DNA from: Saccharum officinarum
Taxonomy: Eukaryota > Streptophyta > Magnoliopsida > Poales > Poaceae
Assembly (NCBI GenBank): GCA_020631735.1
Contig: CM036159.1
Coordinates: 97,890,701 to 97,954,700, forward strand
Length of the DNA: 64,000 nt
Direction: 5' to 3'
Numbering within the stretch: the first letter of the stretch is position 1; each line of letters opens with the position of its first letter. A program made the translations under genes and the position numbers. Positions 32,752-46,400 of the stretch are shown here, in pieces. The notes under the pieces were generated by a model. That model was not told the DNA's origin. It worked only from the letters and a program-made list of their open reading frames with translations, and ran no database searches.

Positions 32752-35381
32752 ACAACCAAGTCCCAGTCTGGATGCATCACAATAGACCATGAAGTCTTTC
32801 TGGATATCGGGCAAGGCAAGAACATGAGTGGTGGTAAGCTTCTGTTTTAGAGTCGGGAAGCTGTGCTCGCACTCGGGCATCCATTCAAACTCATTAGTCT
32901 TCTTCAGTAGATTGGTCATGGGCTTGCCTATCTTTGAGAAGTTCTTGATGAATCTGCGATAGTACCCAGCCAACCTGAGAAAACTGCGGATATCTGTCAC
33001 ATTGCAGGGTTGTTCCCATTCCTTCATAGCTTCAATCTTTGTGGGATCTACAACAACTCCCTCAGTAGTGAGAACATGACCAAGGAAGGAAACTTCCTCG
33101 AGCCAAAAGTCACACTTGCTGAACTTGGCATAAAGCTAATTCTGCCTCAACTTCTCCAGAACCACTCTCAAATGCTGCTCATGCTCTTCAGCGGTAGCGG
33201 AATAGATAAGGATGTCGTCAATGAACACCACTACGAACTTGTCCAATTCGTCCATGAATACCTTATTCATTATGTTCATGAAATAAGCCAAGGCATTAGT
33301 GGGTCTGAACGACACCACTATGAACTCATATTGCCCGTATCTGGTGATGAAAGCTGTCTTAGGAATGTCCTCGGGCCTAATTTTCATCTGATGATACCCA
33401 GACCTGAGATCAATCTTGGAAAAGAACTTAGCATCTTTTAGCTGATCTAGGAGGTCATCGATCCTAGGCAGAGGATACTTGTTCTTGACGGTCACGACAT
33501 TCAAGTTTCGATAGTCAATGCACATCCTCATGGATCCATCCTTCTTTTTCACGAACAAAACAGGGGAACCCTAGGGTGAAGCACTGGGTCTGATGTATCC
33601 CTTATCTGACAACTCCTTGAGCTGCTTCTTCAGCTCCTCTAGCTCATCGACTGACATGCGGTAGGGCCTCTTAGCAATAGGCCCGGTACCAGGCAGAAGG
33701 TCAATCACAAACTCAACATCCCGATCAGGTGGCATGCCTGGCAACTCCTTAGGGAACACGTTAGGATACTCATTCATAATGGGTACCTCATCGACTGACT
33801 TGGCCTCTAAGGCACACAACATGGAGACTGTCTTCCCCTAATTCAGCTTACAGCGGATTACGTGGCCACTCATGTGTGTGATCTCTACATACCTTGGTGA
33901 ACAAGATATCACTCCTTTATGCTGTGTCAACCAATCCATCCCTAGTATGACATCTAGTCCCTTAGATGGAAGTAAGGTGAGATCATCTAGAAAAGGGTAG
34001 CCCTCAATGGTGATACTCACTCCCTGACATCTCTTGGTGCATATAATGCGACCTAAAGGTGAGCTAGTGTCAATGGGCTCCTTACGGGGAGTCATAGGTA
34101 TGCTATGCTCTCATGCAAACTTGGTGGAAATGTAAGAACAAGTAGCTCTAGAGTCAAACAAGACTGAAGCTATAACTCCCTATACCAAAAACATACCGTA
34201 CACCATGTTTGGAGCATCCTGGGCGTCCTCCACGGTCATGTGGTTGAGACGACTACGGACAGCCCCAACAACGTTCTTGCGTGGAGCAGGAGGTGTAGCA
34301 GCCTATCTTGCCTAGGCTGACACAGGCGGTGTGCCATTCTTGATGGGGCACTCAGCGATCTTGTGACCGGGCTGGCCACAACCGAAGCAGGTGAAGGGCG
34401 CGCTACCTGTGGAGGTAGGCGTAGCGGTCCTCCACGTGCCAGCTCCCTGAGTGGGGCGACTCGGAGCAGGATGGCTCTAAGCGGGGTGGTGGTAGTTGGT
34501 GGTGTAGGTACCACCTCCATGGCTCAGAGCGGTCACTGCCCCCTGGGTGTAGCGAGAGCAGGGCTAAGGAAGCACGTGAGCACGTGGCCTCTGCGGGGCC
34601 GGGCCACGAGAGGAACTCTCGAACCGGTGCTTCTTCTCCTTATGGAGGGCGTCCACCTCTAGATGATCCCTCTCCATCTCTAGCACCTTGTTGACCATCT
34701 CACGAAGGGTGCAACAAGCATGACCCGAGAGGGCCATCTTGAGATGATAGTTCAACCCCTTCTTGAAGCAGTACATCTTCTTCTTCTCGGTATCAGTCTC
34801 ACCTGGAGCATACCTCATCATGCAGGTGAAACGAGTAGTGTACCCCTAAACCCTCTGGGAGCCCTAGGAGATGTTGTGAAACTCCTCTACCTTGGCATCC
34901 ATGACGCCCTCTGGCACGTGTTGTTCACGGAAGGCCTCGGCGAACTCCTCTCAAGAGATACTTCCTAGGTCCTCGTGGGCGTTGCAGTAGCTATCCCACC
35001 ATGCGCGTGCAGCGCTAGTGAGCTGGTGGGCTGCTACCCCCACACACTCCTCATCAGTGCAGGTGGTGAGGTCCAGCTTCTTTTCCATCTCATGGAGCCA
35101 GTCCTCAGTGGCGATGGGGTCATCGTCGGCAGTGTCAAAAGTAGGAGGCCTCAGCTTGAGGAAACCCTCCAACTTTCGCTGGAAGTCATTGGGAGGACCC
35201 CCGTGGCGGTGAAGCATCCCCTGAGCCAATGTCTCCAAGAGACAGGTTTGGCGGTCCATCACCTCCGCCAACTGTGGTGGTGGCGGTGGTGGTGGTGCTT
35301 CTCCTCCAAGCTGCTGGGCGACACCTATGGCACCGAAGGGAACTCCCCGACCTCCTCCACGGCCACGACCATGACCACGAG
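32752..35381 (-). pseudogene. Old Ty3/gypsy gag-pol fragment, many stops, cut at both ends
   Basis: Read on the minus strand from 35381 it has gag (MDRQTCLLETL), a CCHC knuckle (CFGCGQPGHKIAEC) near 34385, protease-region GLDVILGMDWL near 33940, RT with FIDDILIYS near 33200, and the start of RNase H ([10 protein letters not shown]) near 32780. At least nine in-frame stops occur, almost all where the family has Trp or Gln. The RNase H end is cut by the Tekay-type LTR and the gag start by the Grande-like LTR. Its integrase and LTRs are not in the window. Confidence 0.88.
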
Positions 35382-36096
35382 TGTTGGGGAATTAACTTCA
35401 TCCAAAAAAACTCAAGCCCAAACTTTGGAGTATGAAAGATATAAAAATATTCTAATGAAATTCACCTGTAGGAAAAAATACAACGAAGAATGTATTTTGA
35501 CTTCGTCGTCAAGAATTCAACTTCGCCTATCAACTTTGTCATTCAACTTCGCCTATCGACTTCGTCGCCAAGAATTCAACTTCGCCTATCGACTTTGTCG
35601 TTCAACTTCGCCTATCGACTTCGTTGCCAAAAATTCAACTTCGCCTATCGACTTTGTCATTCAACTTCGCCTATCGACTTCGTCGTCAAGAATTCAACTT
35701 TGCCTGTCGAATTCGTCGTCAGAAATTCAACTTCACCTGTCGACTTCATTGTCAGGAAATCAACTTCACTGGACAGAGAAGTAGACAAGAAGAAAGAGAT
35801 AATCTGAAGAAAACAAGTTCATTGAAGGAAAAGAAGATTGAACGCGAAAAAGAAGACTAAATTAGGAGGAAATGACTACTTCGCCCTTACATAGATGAAT
35901 GGTTGTAAATATTAGGGTCAGGGGTAAAAAAGTCATTTTGTGTAAAATACGAAGACTAGGGCCCTATAAATACCCCCTCTGACATGTATGGTAGGATTAT
36001 GAAATGAATGCAACTTTGCACGCAATTTTGTCTTAGATGAAATTTTTCTGATGATTATGTGAATTGTGTCGTCTGACCTGAACTTTTCACCCAACA
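35382..36096 (+). repeat. 5' LTR of the Grande-like element
   Basis: It runs from TGTTGGGGAATTAAC to CACCCAACA. About 35510-35770 is an array of ~33-bp units built on TTCAACTTCGCCTATCGACT. A TATAAATA box is at about 35963-35970. Confidence 0.88.
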
Positions 36097-36153
36097 TCTG
36101 GTGCCCACCGTTTGTGCGTGCATCTAAAGATCTTCACGACCATAAGAAATAAA

Positions 36154-39100
36154 ATGGCAAGACCAAACAAGAAGACCGTCAATGAAGAAACCAAAGACGA
36201 ACAACCACCCGGAGAAGACAGAGGTCTTACAAAAGAAGTCTCTCAAGGTGCAAACTCTTCAAGAATGGGCGAAGCTGAAGAACAAAGACTCAAAAAACTT
36301 GAAGAACAAGTTTTACGAAGGCAAAAAGAACTTGAAGAATGTCGCGCAAGAGCACGAGAAAAGACACTCAAACAAAGAATAGAAGAGGCCAAAGTTACCC
36401 TTCGCAATTTAAACGAGCAACTGCAAAATGCAAATCATGAAGTTATGAATCAAGAAAAATCGCATCCAGCAACAAGAATCTCTCAAGAGAGAAATATTCA
36501 GAAATCATTCATATCAATTGATACAAGCTCCCCACTATCAACAAATTTGCAGCTAGCTCAATAGCCTATAGGGTACAAATTCAACATGATACCAACATTC
36601 GGTGGTGAATCAGACCCAAGGCAATTCTTAATGAGTTTTGAAGCTATAGTAATTACAGGCGGTGGGGACGAAACCACACTTGCAAAGTCACTTGTCATGG
36701 CAGTAAAAGGTCCAGCACAACAATGCTATTCATCTCTAAAAGCAAGATCCATACATTCATGGGAACAATTAAAGACAAATCTACTTGTTGACTTCTAAGG
36801 ATTTCAACCAACTGGTCTTACAGACATGGATTTATTCAACTGCAAACAACAGCCCAAAGAACCTCTAAGTCAATATTACAAGAGATTCATTCAAATCAAA
36901 TCTCAAATCACAAATATCCCAGATGAAGTTGTCATAATTGCAGCAATCAAGGGACTTTGGGTAGGACAATGTGTAGCACACCTTACTCGAGAAAAGCCAA
37001 CTTCACTGGCTCAACTTTACAAAGAAATCCAAAAGTACTGCAAGTCCGATGAAGATTATAGAAAAAGAATTGAGGAAGAAAACAGCTTTAGAAATAAAAA
37101 AGCAGCAATTTTCATCCCCCAAAGCAAAACAACTATGAGCGAAGACACTTCACCCAAGTCAATCAAGTTGAAAACAACAATTCAACTACTGAAACAAATT
37201 TTCAACCTCAAAATCAATACAACAGTTAGTACAACCAAATGACATTCGAAAGAGGTGGCTTCAATTCAAGAGGAAGAGGAGGACGAGGAAGAGGAAGAAC
37301 ACCCCTAAGACCGAAAGACATGTATTGCATCATTCATGGCAAAGGGGCTGGACACACATCAAAAATGTGTCCAAAAGTAAATAAAAGCATCGAAGAAATA
37401 CAAGAAGAAAACAAAATCTCAAGTCAATCAAAAGCTATCAATCATATGATTCAAGGCCAACAAAACTCTTATTACCCAATTCAGTTTGGACACTCCAAAG
37501 CAATGATCCCAGACCCATCATCATATAGCTATGGACCAGTAGCCATATACGACCCAAATCAATGGAGGCAAAATCAACAACAAACAAATTTTCAAATACA
37601 GCCCGAATCCTCTATGGCAAATAGCAATCCACAAGGGAACAACATACAAGACAACTCTCCATCAACTTCAATGGCAAGCAAAGGAAGAATCATGACAATC
37701 ATTGGAGGAAACAGTATTGATCATGAAAACAACAATCAAAAGAAGAATTACTTTCGAAGAGTAAACTCTATCTCAACAGAAGGCCCATACAAAAAGACAA
37801 GATGGTCTCATCTACCAATCACATTCTTAGAAAAAGATTTGCAACTGAAAGGCTATCCACACATGGATGCAATGGTAGTTAAAGCAAATATTGATGGATG
37901 GGCTATCTCAAAAATTTTAGTTGACAGTAGAAGTTCTGCAGACATTATATTCGCAGCAACAATTGATGCCATGAAAATTGATCGCAAACTTTTAGGAAGA
38001 GCTGAGCACCCACTCTACGGCTTCGGTGGGAAGCCAATTCACTCAATAGGAATAATAGTTCTTCCTGTATCATTTGGAACAGTAAACAATGCAAGAACAG
38101 AGCAAATTGCATTTGATGTGGTGGACATCCATTATCCCTATAACACACTTTTTGGAAGGGGAACTCTGAATGCATTTGAAGCAGTAATAAGCTACTCTTA
38201 CTTATGTATGAAGATGCCTGCAATAAATGGAGTTATCACAGTCCATGGAGATCAAACCGAAGCAAGAAACATTGAAAAAGAATACACTCCTGGTCGGAAA
38301 AATGTTCATACAATCAAAGAAGAAGAGAAAGAAGAAACAGAAAATGCGAAGCCACAAGAAAAAGCTCAAGCAGTTGAAGAAACAAAGAAAGTACCCCTTG
38401 ACTCATTATTCCTAGATAAACAAGTAATCATAGGGACAGGACTTTCTCAAGAAGAAGAAAACAGACTCATAGAATTTCTTCAAAGTAACAAAGATGTCTT
38501 CGCATGGACATCTAATGATTTAGGAGGAGTCAGTAGAGATATAATTGAGCACAAACTCGACATCAATCAAAATTGCAGACCCAAAAAGCAGAAACTGAGA
38601 AAATTAGCTGAAGACAGAATACAAGCTGCAAAAGCCGAAGTCCAAAGGTTGCTAGATGCTAAAGTTATAAGAGAAATCCAATTCACAACTTGGCTAGCAA
38701 ATATCGTCATAGTCAAGAAAAAAACGGAAAATGGCGAATGTGTATCGATTTTACAGATCTCAATAAAGCATGCCCAAAAGATAATTTCCCACTATCAAGA
38801 ATCGACACACTAGTTGATCAAGCAGCTAGAAGTGAAATGCTAAGTTTCCTAGATTGTTTCTCAGGATATCATTAAATCTGGATGAGAAAAGAAGATGAAG
38901 AATTTACAAGTTTTATCACACCATTTGGAACATACTGCTTTGTAAGAATGGCAGAGGGGCTTCGCAATGCAGGCACAACATTTGTTAGTATGACTTCAAT
39001 AGTGCTCAAAAGTCAGATTGGCAAAAACTTGCTAGCTTATGTCGATGACATAGTTGTCAAGAGCAAGAAAAGACAAGATCCTATTCAAGACCTTCAAGAA

Positions 39101-41594
39101 ACATTCTCAAATCTGATAAAAGGAAATTTGAAACTAAATCCTGAAAAATGTACCTTCGGAGTACAGAAAGGAAAAAAATTTAGGCTGCATTGTATCAGCA
39201 AAAGGGATAGATTCAAACCCAAACAAAGTTCAAGCAATTTTGAACATGAGAATTCCTGAAAATATAAAAGATGTTCAAAAACTGACTGGAAGACTTGCAG
39301 CTTTAAATAGATTCATCTCAAAATCAGCAGAACGAAGCTTACCGATATTTCAGGCACTCAAAGGATCCAAAAGAGACTTCGTATGGGGACCTTCGTAGCA
39401 ACATGCATTTGAAGAGATAAAAAAATATCTACTACAGCCAAACACATTGATTTCACCAACACCAGGAGCATATTTGCTATTATATGTCTCAGTAACAGAA
39501 ATAACAGTAAGTGCAGTACTAGTCCAAGAACAAGAAACAAATCATTCAAAATATCAAGTACCAGTCTACTATGTTTCAGAAGCATTATCTGGATCAAAAG
39601 TATACTACTCTGAGATTGAGAAAATCGCATACATAGTTTTAACAGCATCAAGAAAGTTGAAGCACTACTTTTAGGCCCACAAAATCAGAGTTCTCATAAA
39701 TTACCCTATGAAAGAAGTATTACAAAGTTGTAGAACAATAGGAAGACTGGGAAAATGGGCAGCAGAATTATCTCAACATTTTATATAATTTGAAAAAGGA
39801 ACATCAATAAAATCCTAAGTCCTAGCAGACTTCATAGCAGATTGGATACCCTCCCAAAGTTTAAGAGAAGACAAGAAACAACAAAAATGGACAATATATT
39901 ACGATGGCGCATGGGGCTTCGCAGGGGCTGGAGCAGCTGCAATAATCACCTCACCTTCAGGCATAAAGATGAAATATGCTGCAAGACTAGAATTTTAGTG
40001 TACAAACAACATAACAGAATACGAAGCCGTTTTACTGGGACTTCGCAAAGCAAAAGCAATGAGAATCCAAAGATTGGTAATCAAAATAGATTCGCAAATT
40101 GTAGCAGGACACATTGAAAAAGACTACAAAGCAAGAGATCCAGAATTAGCAAAATACTTGCAATTTCTCAGAGATCAAGAGAAACATTTTGAAGGTTTCA
40201 CAGTCAAAAACATCTCAAGAAATGACAATTCAGATGCAGACGAACTAGCAAAAGCTACAACACAAAATTCAAGTCTCCCTCAAGATGTTTTCTATCAAAT
40301 CTTGAAACAAGCATCCATCAAAGCAGTGCAAGCTACGCCCAGAGAAGTCCATATAATACAAAGTGAAGACTGGAGAGCCCCAATTATGGCTTACCTTCGT
40401 GGGCACTATGAGCCTGAAAATGAAGTCAATAACATAAGAATGAAGCAAAGAACAAGAAATTACAAGATCATCAACAATCAGCTATACAAACAAGGAAGAT
40501 GTGCACCATTACTCAAATGTATATCAGTAGAAGAGGGAAAAAAGCTACTATCACAAATACACGAAGGAATTTGCGGCACACATCCTAGAGCAAGAACAAT
40601 GGCAGGAAAAGCATTCCGTCACGGATTTTATTGGCCATTAGCCCAAAATGACAGCAAAGAAATTGTCAAATCTTGCCATAATTGCCAAATGTCTACAAGC
40701 AAAGTAAAAGCTCTAGCAACAAATCTACAAACAATAGAACCAACTTGGCCATTGGCGAGATGGGGAATTGACATCATTGGAAAGCTACCTACAACACAAG
40801 GAAACCTTTAATATGCAGTAGTGGCAGTGGAATATTTCACTAAGTAGATCGAAGCTAAACCAGTGACAAACATGTCATCTTTCACAATGAAGAAATTTCT
40901 TTGGCAAAACATCATTTGTCGTTTCGGAGTTCCAAGGCACATAACAGTAGATAATGGAACTCAATTTGATAGCCAAAATTTCAGAGAGTATTGTGAAAGT
41001 CTGGGAATTCAATTATGTTTCGCATCAGTAAAACACCCACAGTCAAACGGTGCAGTCGAACGAGCAAATGGAATTATATGCATAGGAATATCAAAATGCC
41101 TCGTGGGGCTACCAAAAGGCAAATGGATGGATGAGTTACCTAAAGTTGTTTGGGTACATAACACCACAGTTTCAAGATCAACAAACTTCTCCCCTTTCAA
41201 ATTACTTTATGGAGAAGAAGCGATGACGCCTGAAGAGATACAATTTCAAGGACCAAGAACAAATATTGAAATAATAGATGAAGACCAACAAATGACAAGC
41301 AAAGATTTACTAGAGGAAGAAAGAATGAAGGCGATTCAGAATCTTGAGAAATATCAAAAGGAAACAGAAAGTTGGTACAATAAGAAAGTCAAACCAAGAC
41401 AATTATCACCAGGAGACTTTGTCTTGAAAAGAAAAAGAAATGAAGACACAGTCGGAAAATTTCAGCAAAAATGGGAAGGACCGTTCCTCATCATAAGAAC
41501 CAACAAGCCAGGAGCATTTCACCTAGTAGACATGAGTGGGAAGGAAATTGATCACACATTCAATATTCAAGACTTACGAAGATACTATCCCTAG
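36154..41594 (+). pseudogene. Decayed gag-pol of the Grande-like element
   Basis: The reading frame is broken by stops (36562, 36796, 38874, 39396, 39673 and others) and frameshifts. Recognisable parts are a coiled-coil gag; a Tat-type knuckle (CIIHGKGAGHTSKMC) near 37325; a protease site reading VDSRSSAD (Arg where Gly is usual) near 37925; RT with YVDDIVVKS near 39040; a first RNase H near 39480; a second RNase H-like domain near 40050-40250; the integrase finger near 40560-40690; DNGTQFD near 40950; and SNGAVERANG near 41045. The duplicated RNase H supports the Tat lineage. The final 243 codons (40863-41594) are open. Confidence 0.85.
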
Positions 41595-41911
41595 AATTTG
41601 TTTTCATCTTTGTACAAAATAGATTAGCTTTTACATTCTAAAAATTTTCAATTTAAATGTAAACGAGCTGCACTCTTTTTCCACTCAAAGAGAACCATTC
41701 GCAGGGTGAGTGGTTTTTTAACGAGGCAGTCTCCATTATAAATTCTCATCAAAGTATAAATGAGAAAGCTAGTTCCCCTAAAAACAATCTTATCAACGGC
41801 CGAAGAGTATACTTTAAATATACTCATGTATCGGTAAAACACCCAAAGTAGGTAGCATCATTATTCGAACAAGCAAAAAACGATGCTAACCTATCAAAAG
41901 AATCATAAAAT

Positions 41912-42660
41912 ATATTCACTAAGGTGAATTTTGACTTTAAAAATGAAGTCTGCATGTTATCTTCGCCAAAAAGAGCGAATAATATTTCAAATTCGCTAAG
42001 GTGAATTTTGACTTCAAAAAAGAAGTCTGCATGTTATCTTCGCCAGAAAGAGCGAACAATATTTCAAATTCACTAAGGTGAATTTTGACTTCAAAAATAA
42101 AGTCTGCATGTTATCTTCGCCAGAAAGAGCGAACAATATTTCAAATTCACTAAGGTGAATTTTGACTTCAAAAATGAAGTCTGCATGTTATCTTCGCCAG
42201 AAAGAGCGAACAATATTTCAAATTCACTAAGGTGAATTTTGACTTCAAAAATGAAGTCTGCATGTTATCTTCGCCAGAAAGAGCGAACAATATTTCAAAT
42301 TCACTAAGGTGAATTTTGACTTCAAAAATAAAGTCTGCATGTTATCTTCGCCAGAAAGAGCGAACAATATTTCAAATTCACTAAGGTGAATTTTGACTTT
42401 AAAAATGAAGTCTGCATGTTATCTTCGCCAGAAAGAGCGAATAATATTTCAAATTCACTAAGGTGAATTTTGACTTCAAAAATGAAGTCTGCATGTTATC
42501 TTCGCCAGAAAGAGCGAATAATATTTCAAATTCACTAAGGTAAATTTTGACTTTGAAAATGAAGTCTGCATGATATCTTCGTCAGAAAGAGCGAATAATA
42601 TTTTCAAATTCACTGAGGTAAATTTTGACTTAAAAATGAAGTCAGGTATGTTACTTCAAC
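41912..42660. repeat. Tandem repeat, ~77-bp unit, about 9 copies
   Basis: The unit is AAATTCACTAAGGTGAATTT plus ~57 more bases, including GCATGTTATCTTCGCCAGAA. Copies are nearly identical; the last ones diverge. It lies 3' of the integrase in the Grande-like element. Confidence 0.93.
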
Positions 42661-42669
42661 ACTAAGAGT

Positions 42670-43265
42670 AAAAATTTGATTTCACAAAATACGAAGTCAA
42701 TTCATCGCCTTCGCTTAAAAAGTAAGGGGACGGTGTTTTCAAATTTACCTAAAGTGAAATTTGATTTCACAAAATACGAAGTCAATTCATCGCCTTCGCT
42801 TAAAAAGTAAGGGGACGGTGTTTTCAAATTTACCTAAAGTGAAATTTGATTTCACAAAATACGAAGTCAATTCATCGCCTTCGCTTAAAAAGTAAGGGGG
42901 CGGTGCTTTCAAATTTACCTAAAGTGAAATTTAATTTCACAAAATACGAAGTCAATTCATCGCCTTCACTTAAAAAAGTGACGGGACGATATTTTCAAAT
43001 TTACCTAAGTGAAATTTGATTTCAGAAAATAACGAAGTCAATTCATCGCCTTCGCTTAAAAAGTGAGGGGATGATGTTTTCAAATTTACTAAGGCAAAAT
43101 TTGATTTCACAAAATACGAAGCCTATGCATTGCCTTCATTTAAAAGTAAGGGAACGATGTTTTCAGATTCACCAAGGAAAAATCTGACTTCACCAAATAC
43201 GAAGTCAACACACTGCCTTCACTTAAGAGTATGTCTTCACAAAATAACAAAGTCTATGCGTTGCC
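42670..43265. repeat. Tandem repeat, ~85-bp unit, about 6-7 copies
   Basis: The unit is TTTGATTTCACAAAATACGA plus ~65 bases, including CATCGCCTTCGCTTAAAAAG. The first four copies are almost identical, then decay rightward. Like the 77-bp block it alternates ACTTC and CTTCG words. Confidence 0.9.
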
Positions 43266-43412
43266 TTCGCTTAATAAAAAATAAAAAAGCTGCGTTTCAC
43301 CTTCGCTAAAAATAAGGGAACATCATTCATTTCACTTAATAAATCATATTACATAAAAATATCTACACAAATACACACATAAAAACAATTATTGTGTCAA
43401 CAAATATACATA

Positions 43413-46400
43413 TCAAATATTTTCTGAAGCAACAATAGCTGCTGCTTCATCAATCAAATCTTCAACAACTCTATCTAAAAAATGATCAACCTCCGAACTA
43501 AGATAGTCTTCGGAAATATAGCTCAACGAAGCACTTGAACATGAAGACTGAAAACACACAAGGAAAATGCCATCAAAATTTGCTTTACAAATGTCTCCAC
43601 ATCACAACATAAGCACAAATACCTGAGAAAATTTGCTGCAATCAACAACACGAGGCAAACATCTCTCATTTTTAGCAATAGAGAAATCATTCTCAAATTC
43701 TAGAAACAAGCACATCACATCAGAAAAATATATAAAAAAAACCAAAAACAACAAAATTTATGTTTGCTTACGTTTCACAAACACATCAAAAGAAGATTTT
43801 GCTTCTTCAGTAGCATACTCCAACCATAAAGAAGGCTCAGCAACAAAGTTACCTTTACACATTAACAAGGGCATAACCATAACTCCATCCTGTCCAATGT
43901 TAAACATTTACAAAAATGTTAAAAGATTTTCAAAACCTCACCCCTCGAAGCTAAAATCTAAACTACGACAAACTAAAGTACATGATCACGAGCATCATCG
44001 TCCCTCTGCCTCTCTTGTTCAATTCTTTCTTGCCTCCTCTCTACCTCCACATTAGAAGCAATTCTCTTTTCAAGCTGCTACAAAACAAAATAAAACAACA
44101 GATAAGAAAAAACACAAGGAAAAAACAACGAATCAAAATCACATATAGATAACATACTTTTTCCATCTTTTGCTTGGTTTTCATGAAGGCATGCTCCCTT
44201 CCACCTTGGTTCTAGTATTCATGAAAATACTTCTTGCAAAGCATTTGAGTACGAGAAGAAACTTGGTTAAGAGATTCCACTGACGGAAACCTGTAACTTT
44301 GATCATACAGTTTTTCATATAAGGGATCATGAGCCTCCTTCATCAAGTGAAAAATGGCACAACTTGAATACATACAGCTCAAATCAGCAGAAGTCTGTAA
44401 AACAGTAGGCAAATCTTCATATTGGCGACAAAGCCAAGCAAAGAACGGATCGAATTCTCCAACCTCCCAACAAGGATCTTCTGGCTTCGCACCAAATTTA
44501 TCATAGCAATTTTTGCAAAGTTCCCACAAGCGATTGCACTTATTATGAAAATTCTGATCCTTTTCAAGAGATTTTTTCTCAAGATAATTCTTCTCTCTCA
44601 CAACTTTCTCAAGATCTTTCTTCAAATTATCGTATTCTTCAGTCTTCGTTTCAAGTTTAGCTCCGACAGAAATACATCTAGACTCCATATTATGAAGAGC
44701 TTCAACTGTTTCTATTCTTTCTTTTTCCTTAGCAGCAAGTTGAGATTTCAGAGAATTAATCTCTTCAACCAAACTTTTTTCACGAAGTGCAGCATTTTTT
44801 GCATCATCTTCAATCGACTTACGCAAACTCCTTTGCAAAAGTGCATTCTACATATAAAGTCAAAAATATATTACAAATCGAAATAACAAATCTAAAATAA
44901 AATTTACGCAATAAAGATGAACAGTCAAAATGATCGAACCTTGTAAATCATGGAAACACTGGCATCCGCCAACTCAAGCGAAGATTTGCCAACGAGTTTG
45001 GCCTCCGCATCAGGAACTGCGAAGGCATCATCAATGCACTTTGACAAATTTAATTCTGGTTTCTTCGGTATAATACGAAGTTTGGCCAAACCAATCCCAA
45101 CAAATTTGAAAGTATCTAAGTTCACACCTTGAGCCTGGTAGTACTTCATACAACGTTTATAAGCTTCAAGATTTACACCATCAGGAACTGTTTCCAAAAC
45201 TTCAGATGGAGTCGCAGGTTCCTGGGCAACTTCTTTCATCTTTCCAATATCAACAGTTGCCTCCTCTGAGAAGAAGAATCAGGGAAAAATTTCTCTACGA
45301 AGACAAACAATAAGAATTAAAAGAAGACAAACAAAACAAAAATACGTGAAGTAAAAAAAATCACCTGTAGAAACGCCCTTTTCAAGCTAGAAGGACACCC
45401 TCTCACCAGTAATCACATTGATAGTAGACTCAGAAAGACGAGAAACATGGTCATGTTCAGCTTCCTCGTCATGAACTTCATCATCAGATTCATCAAAATC
45501 AAGGGCAAGAGTTGTGGTACCCTTAATTTTCTATGCCTTCGCACCAGGCACAACAACTTCAGAAGCACCCTTTTCACCACCAACTATAGCATCTTGTTCT
45601 ACCCACAAAATATTCTCTAAAACTTCACAACCTAAATTAGCACCTCCAGACGAAATTACAGCTTCAATCTCATCACCAAAATTTCCTAGCTCATCCCGAA
45701 GAGTTTCAACAAAAAATCTTTGAGAGGATGGCCCAGCAGTCTCCAGCGAAGCCAACACCTCACCACCTTCTTGTGAACCACCAACAGTGGCGGCCACAGT
45801 AACCGGAGAAGAAACCAGATTAACTGGATCAGAAACAATATCTTCGCCAATATTTTGTTGTGACGAAGTCAAGATAGCTTCAGCAATACCACCATAAAAA
45901 ATGTTGACCATCAAATTCTGAAAATAGTTATCAAGTGGAGTCAACATAGGAGGAGTGAACCCACTAGAATAAAAAACTAAACTAAACATTCTCACCTCAT
46001 CATCACAAGACATTTTCTTCAAAGCTTCATCAATAAAACTTTCTGACAATTTAGAATCAGAAAAAACAGCAGTCTTTGCTTTCTTCTTTGAAACTTTTTT
46101 AGTAAGCGAAGGCACACCCCTCTTTTTCCTAGTAACATTATCAATACTAGGCTTCGCACTTCTAGCATAAGCAGGAGCTGGCCTTTCACCATATTCTATC
46201 TGAGCAATATCAAAAACTCTATTCAATCTCTTATAATCTGAACCAAGGATTTTATCCATTAGATCCTTTTCTTTTTCAAAAATTTCCAAGAATTTCAACG
46301 GCTTTAATTTCAACAGCAGAAATAAATTCTTTGTCTTCGGTATACTTCTTTGGACGAAAAACTTCATTATCTGGAAAGATATAAGTTTTCCCTCTAACCA

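Noticed and set aside
41912..43265. CRISPR-like array
   Set aside because: Repeats are contiguous 77- and 85-bp tandem units without unique spacers, in a plant retrotransposon.
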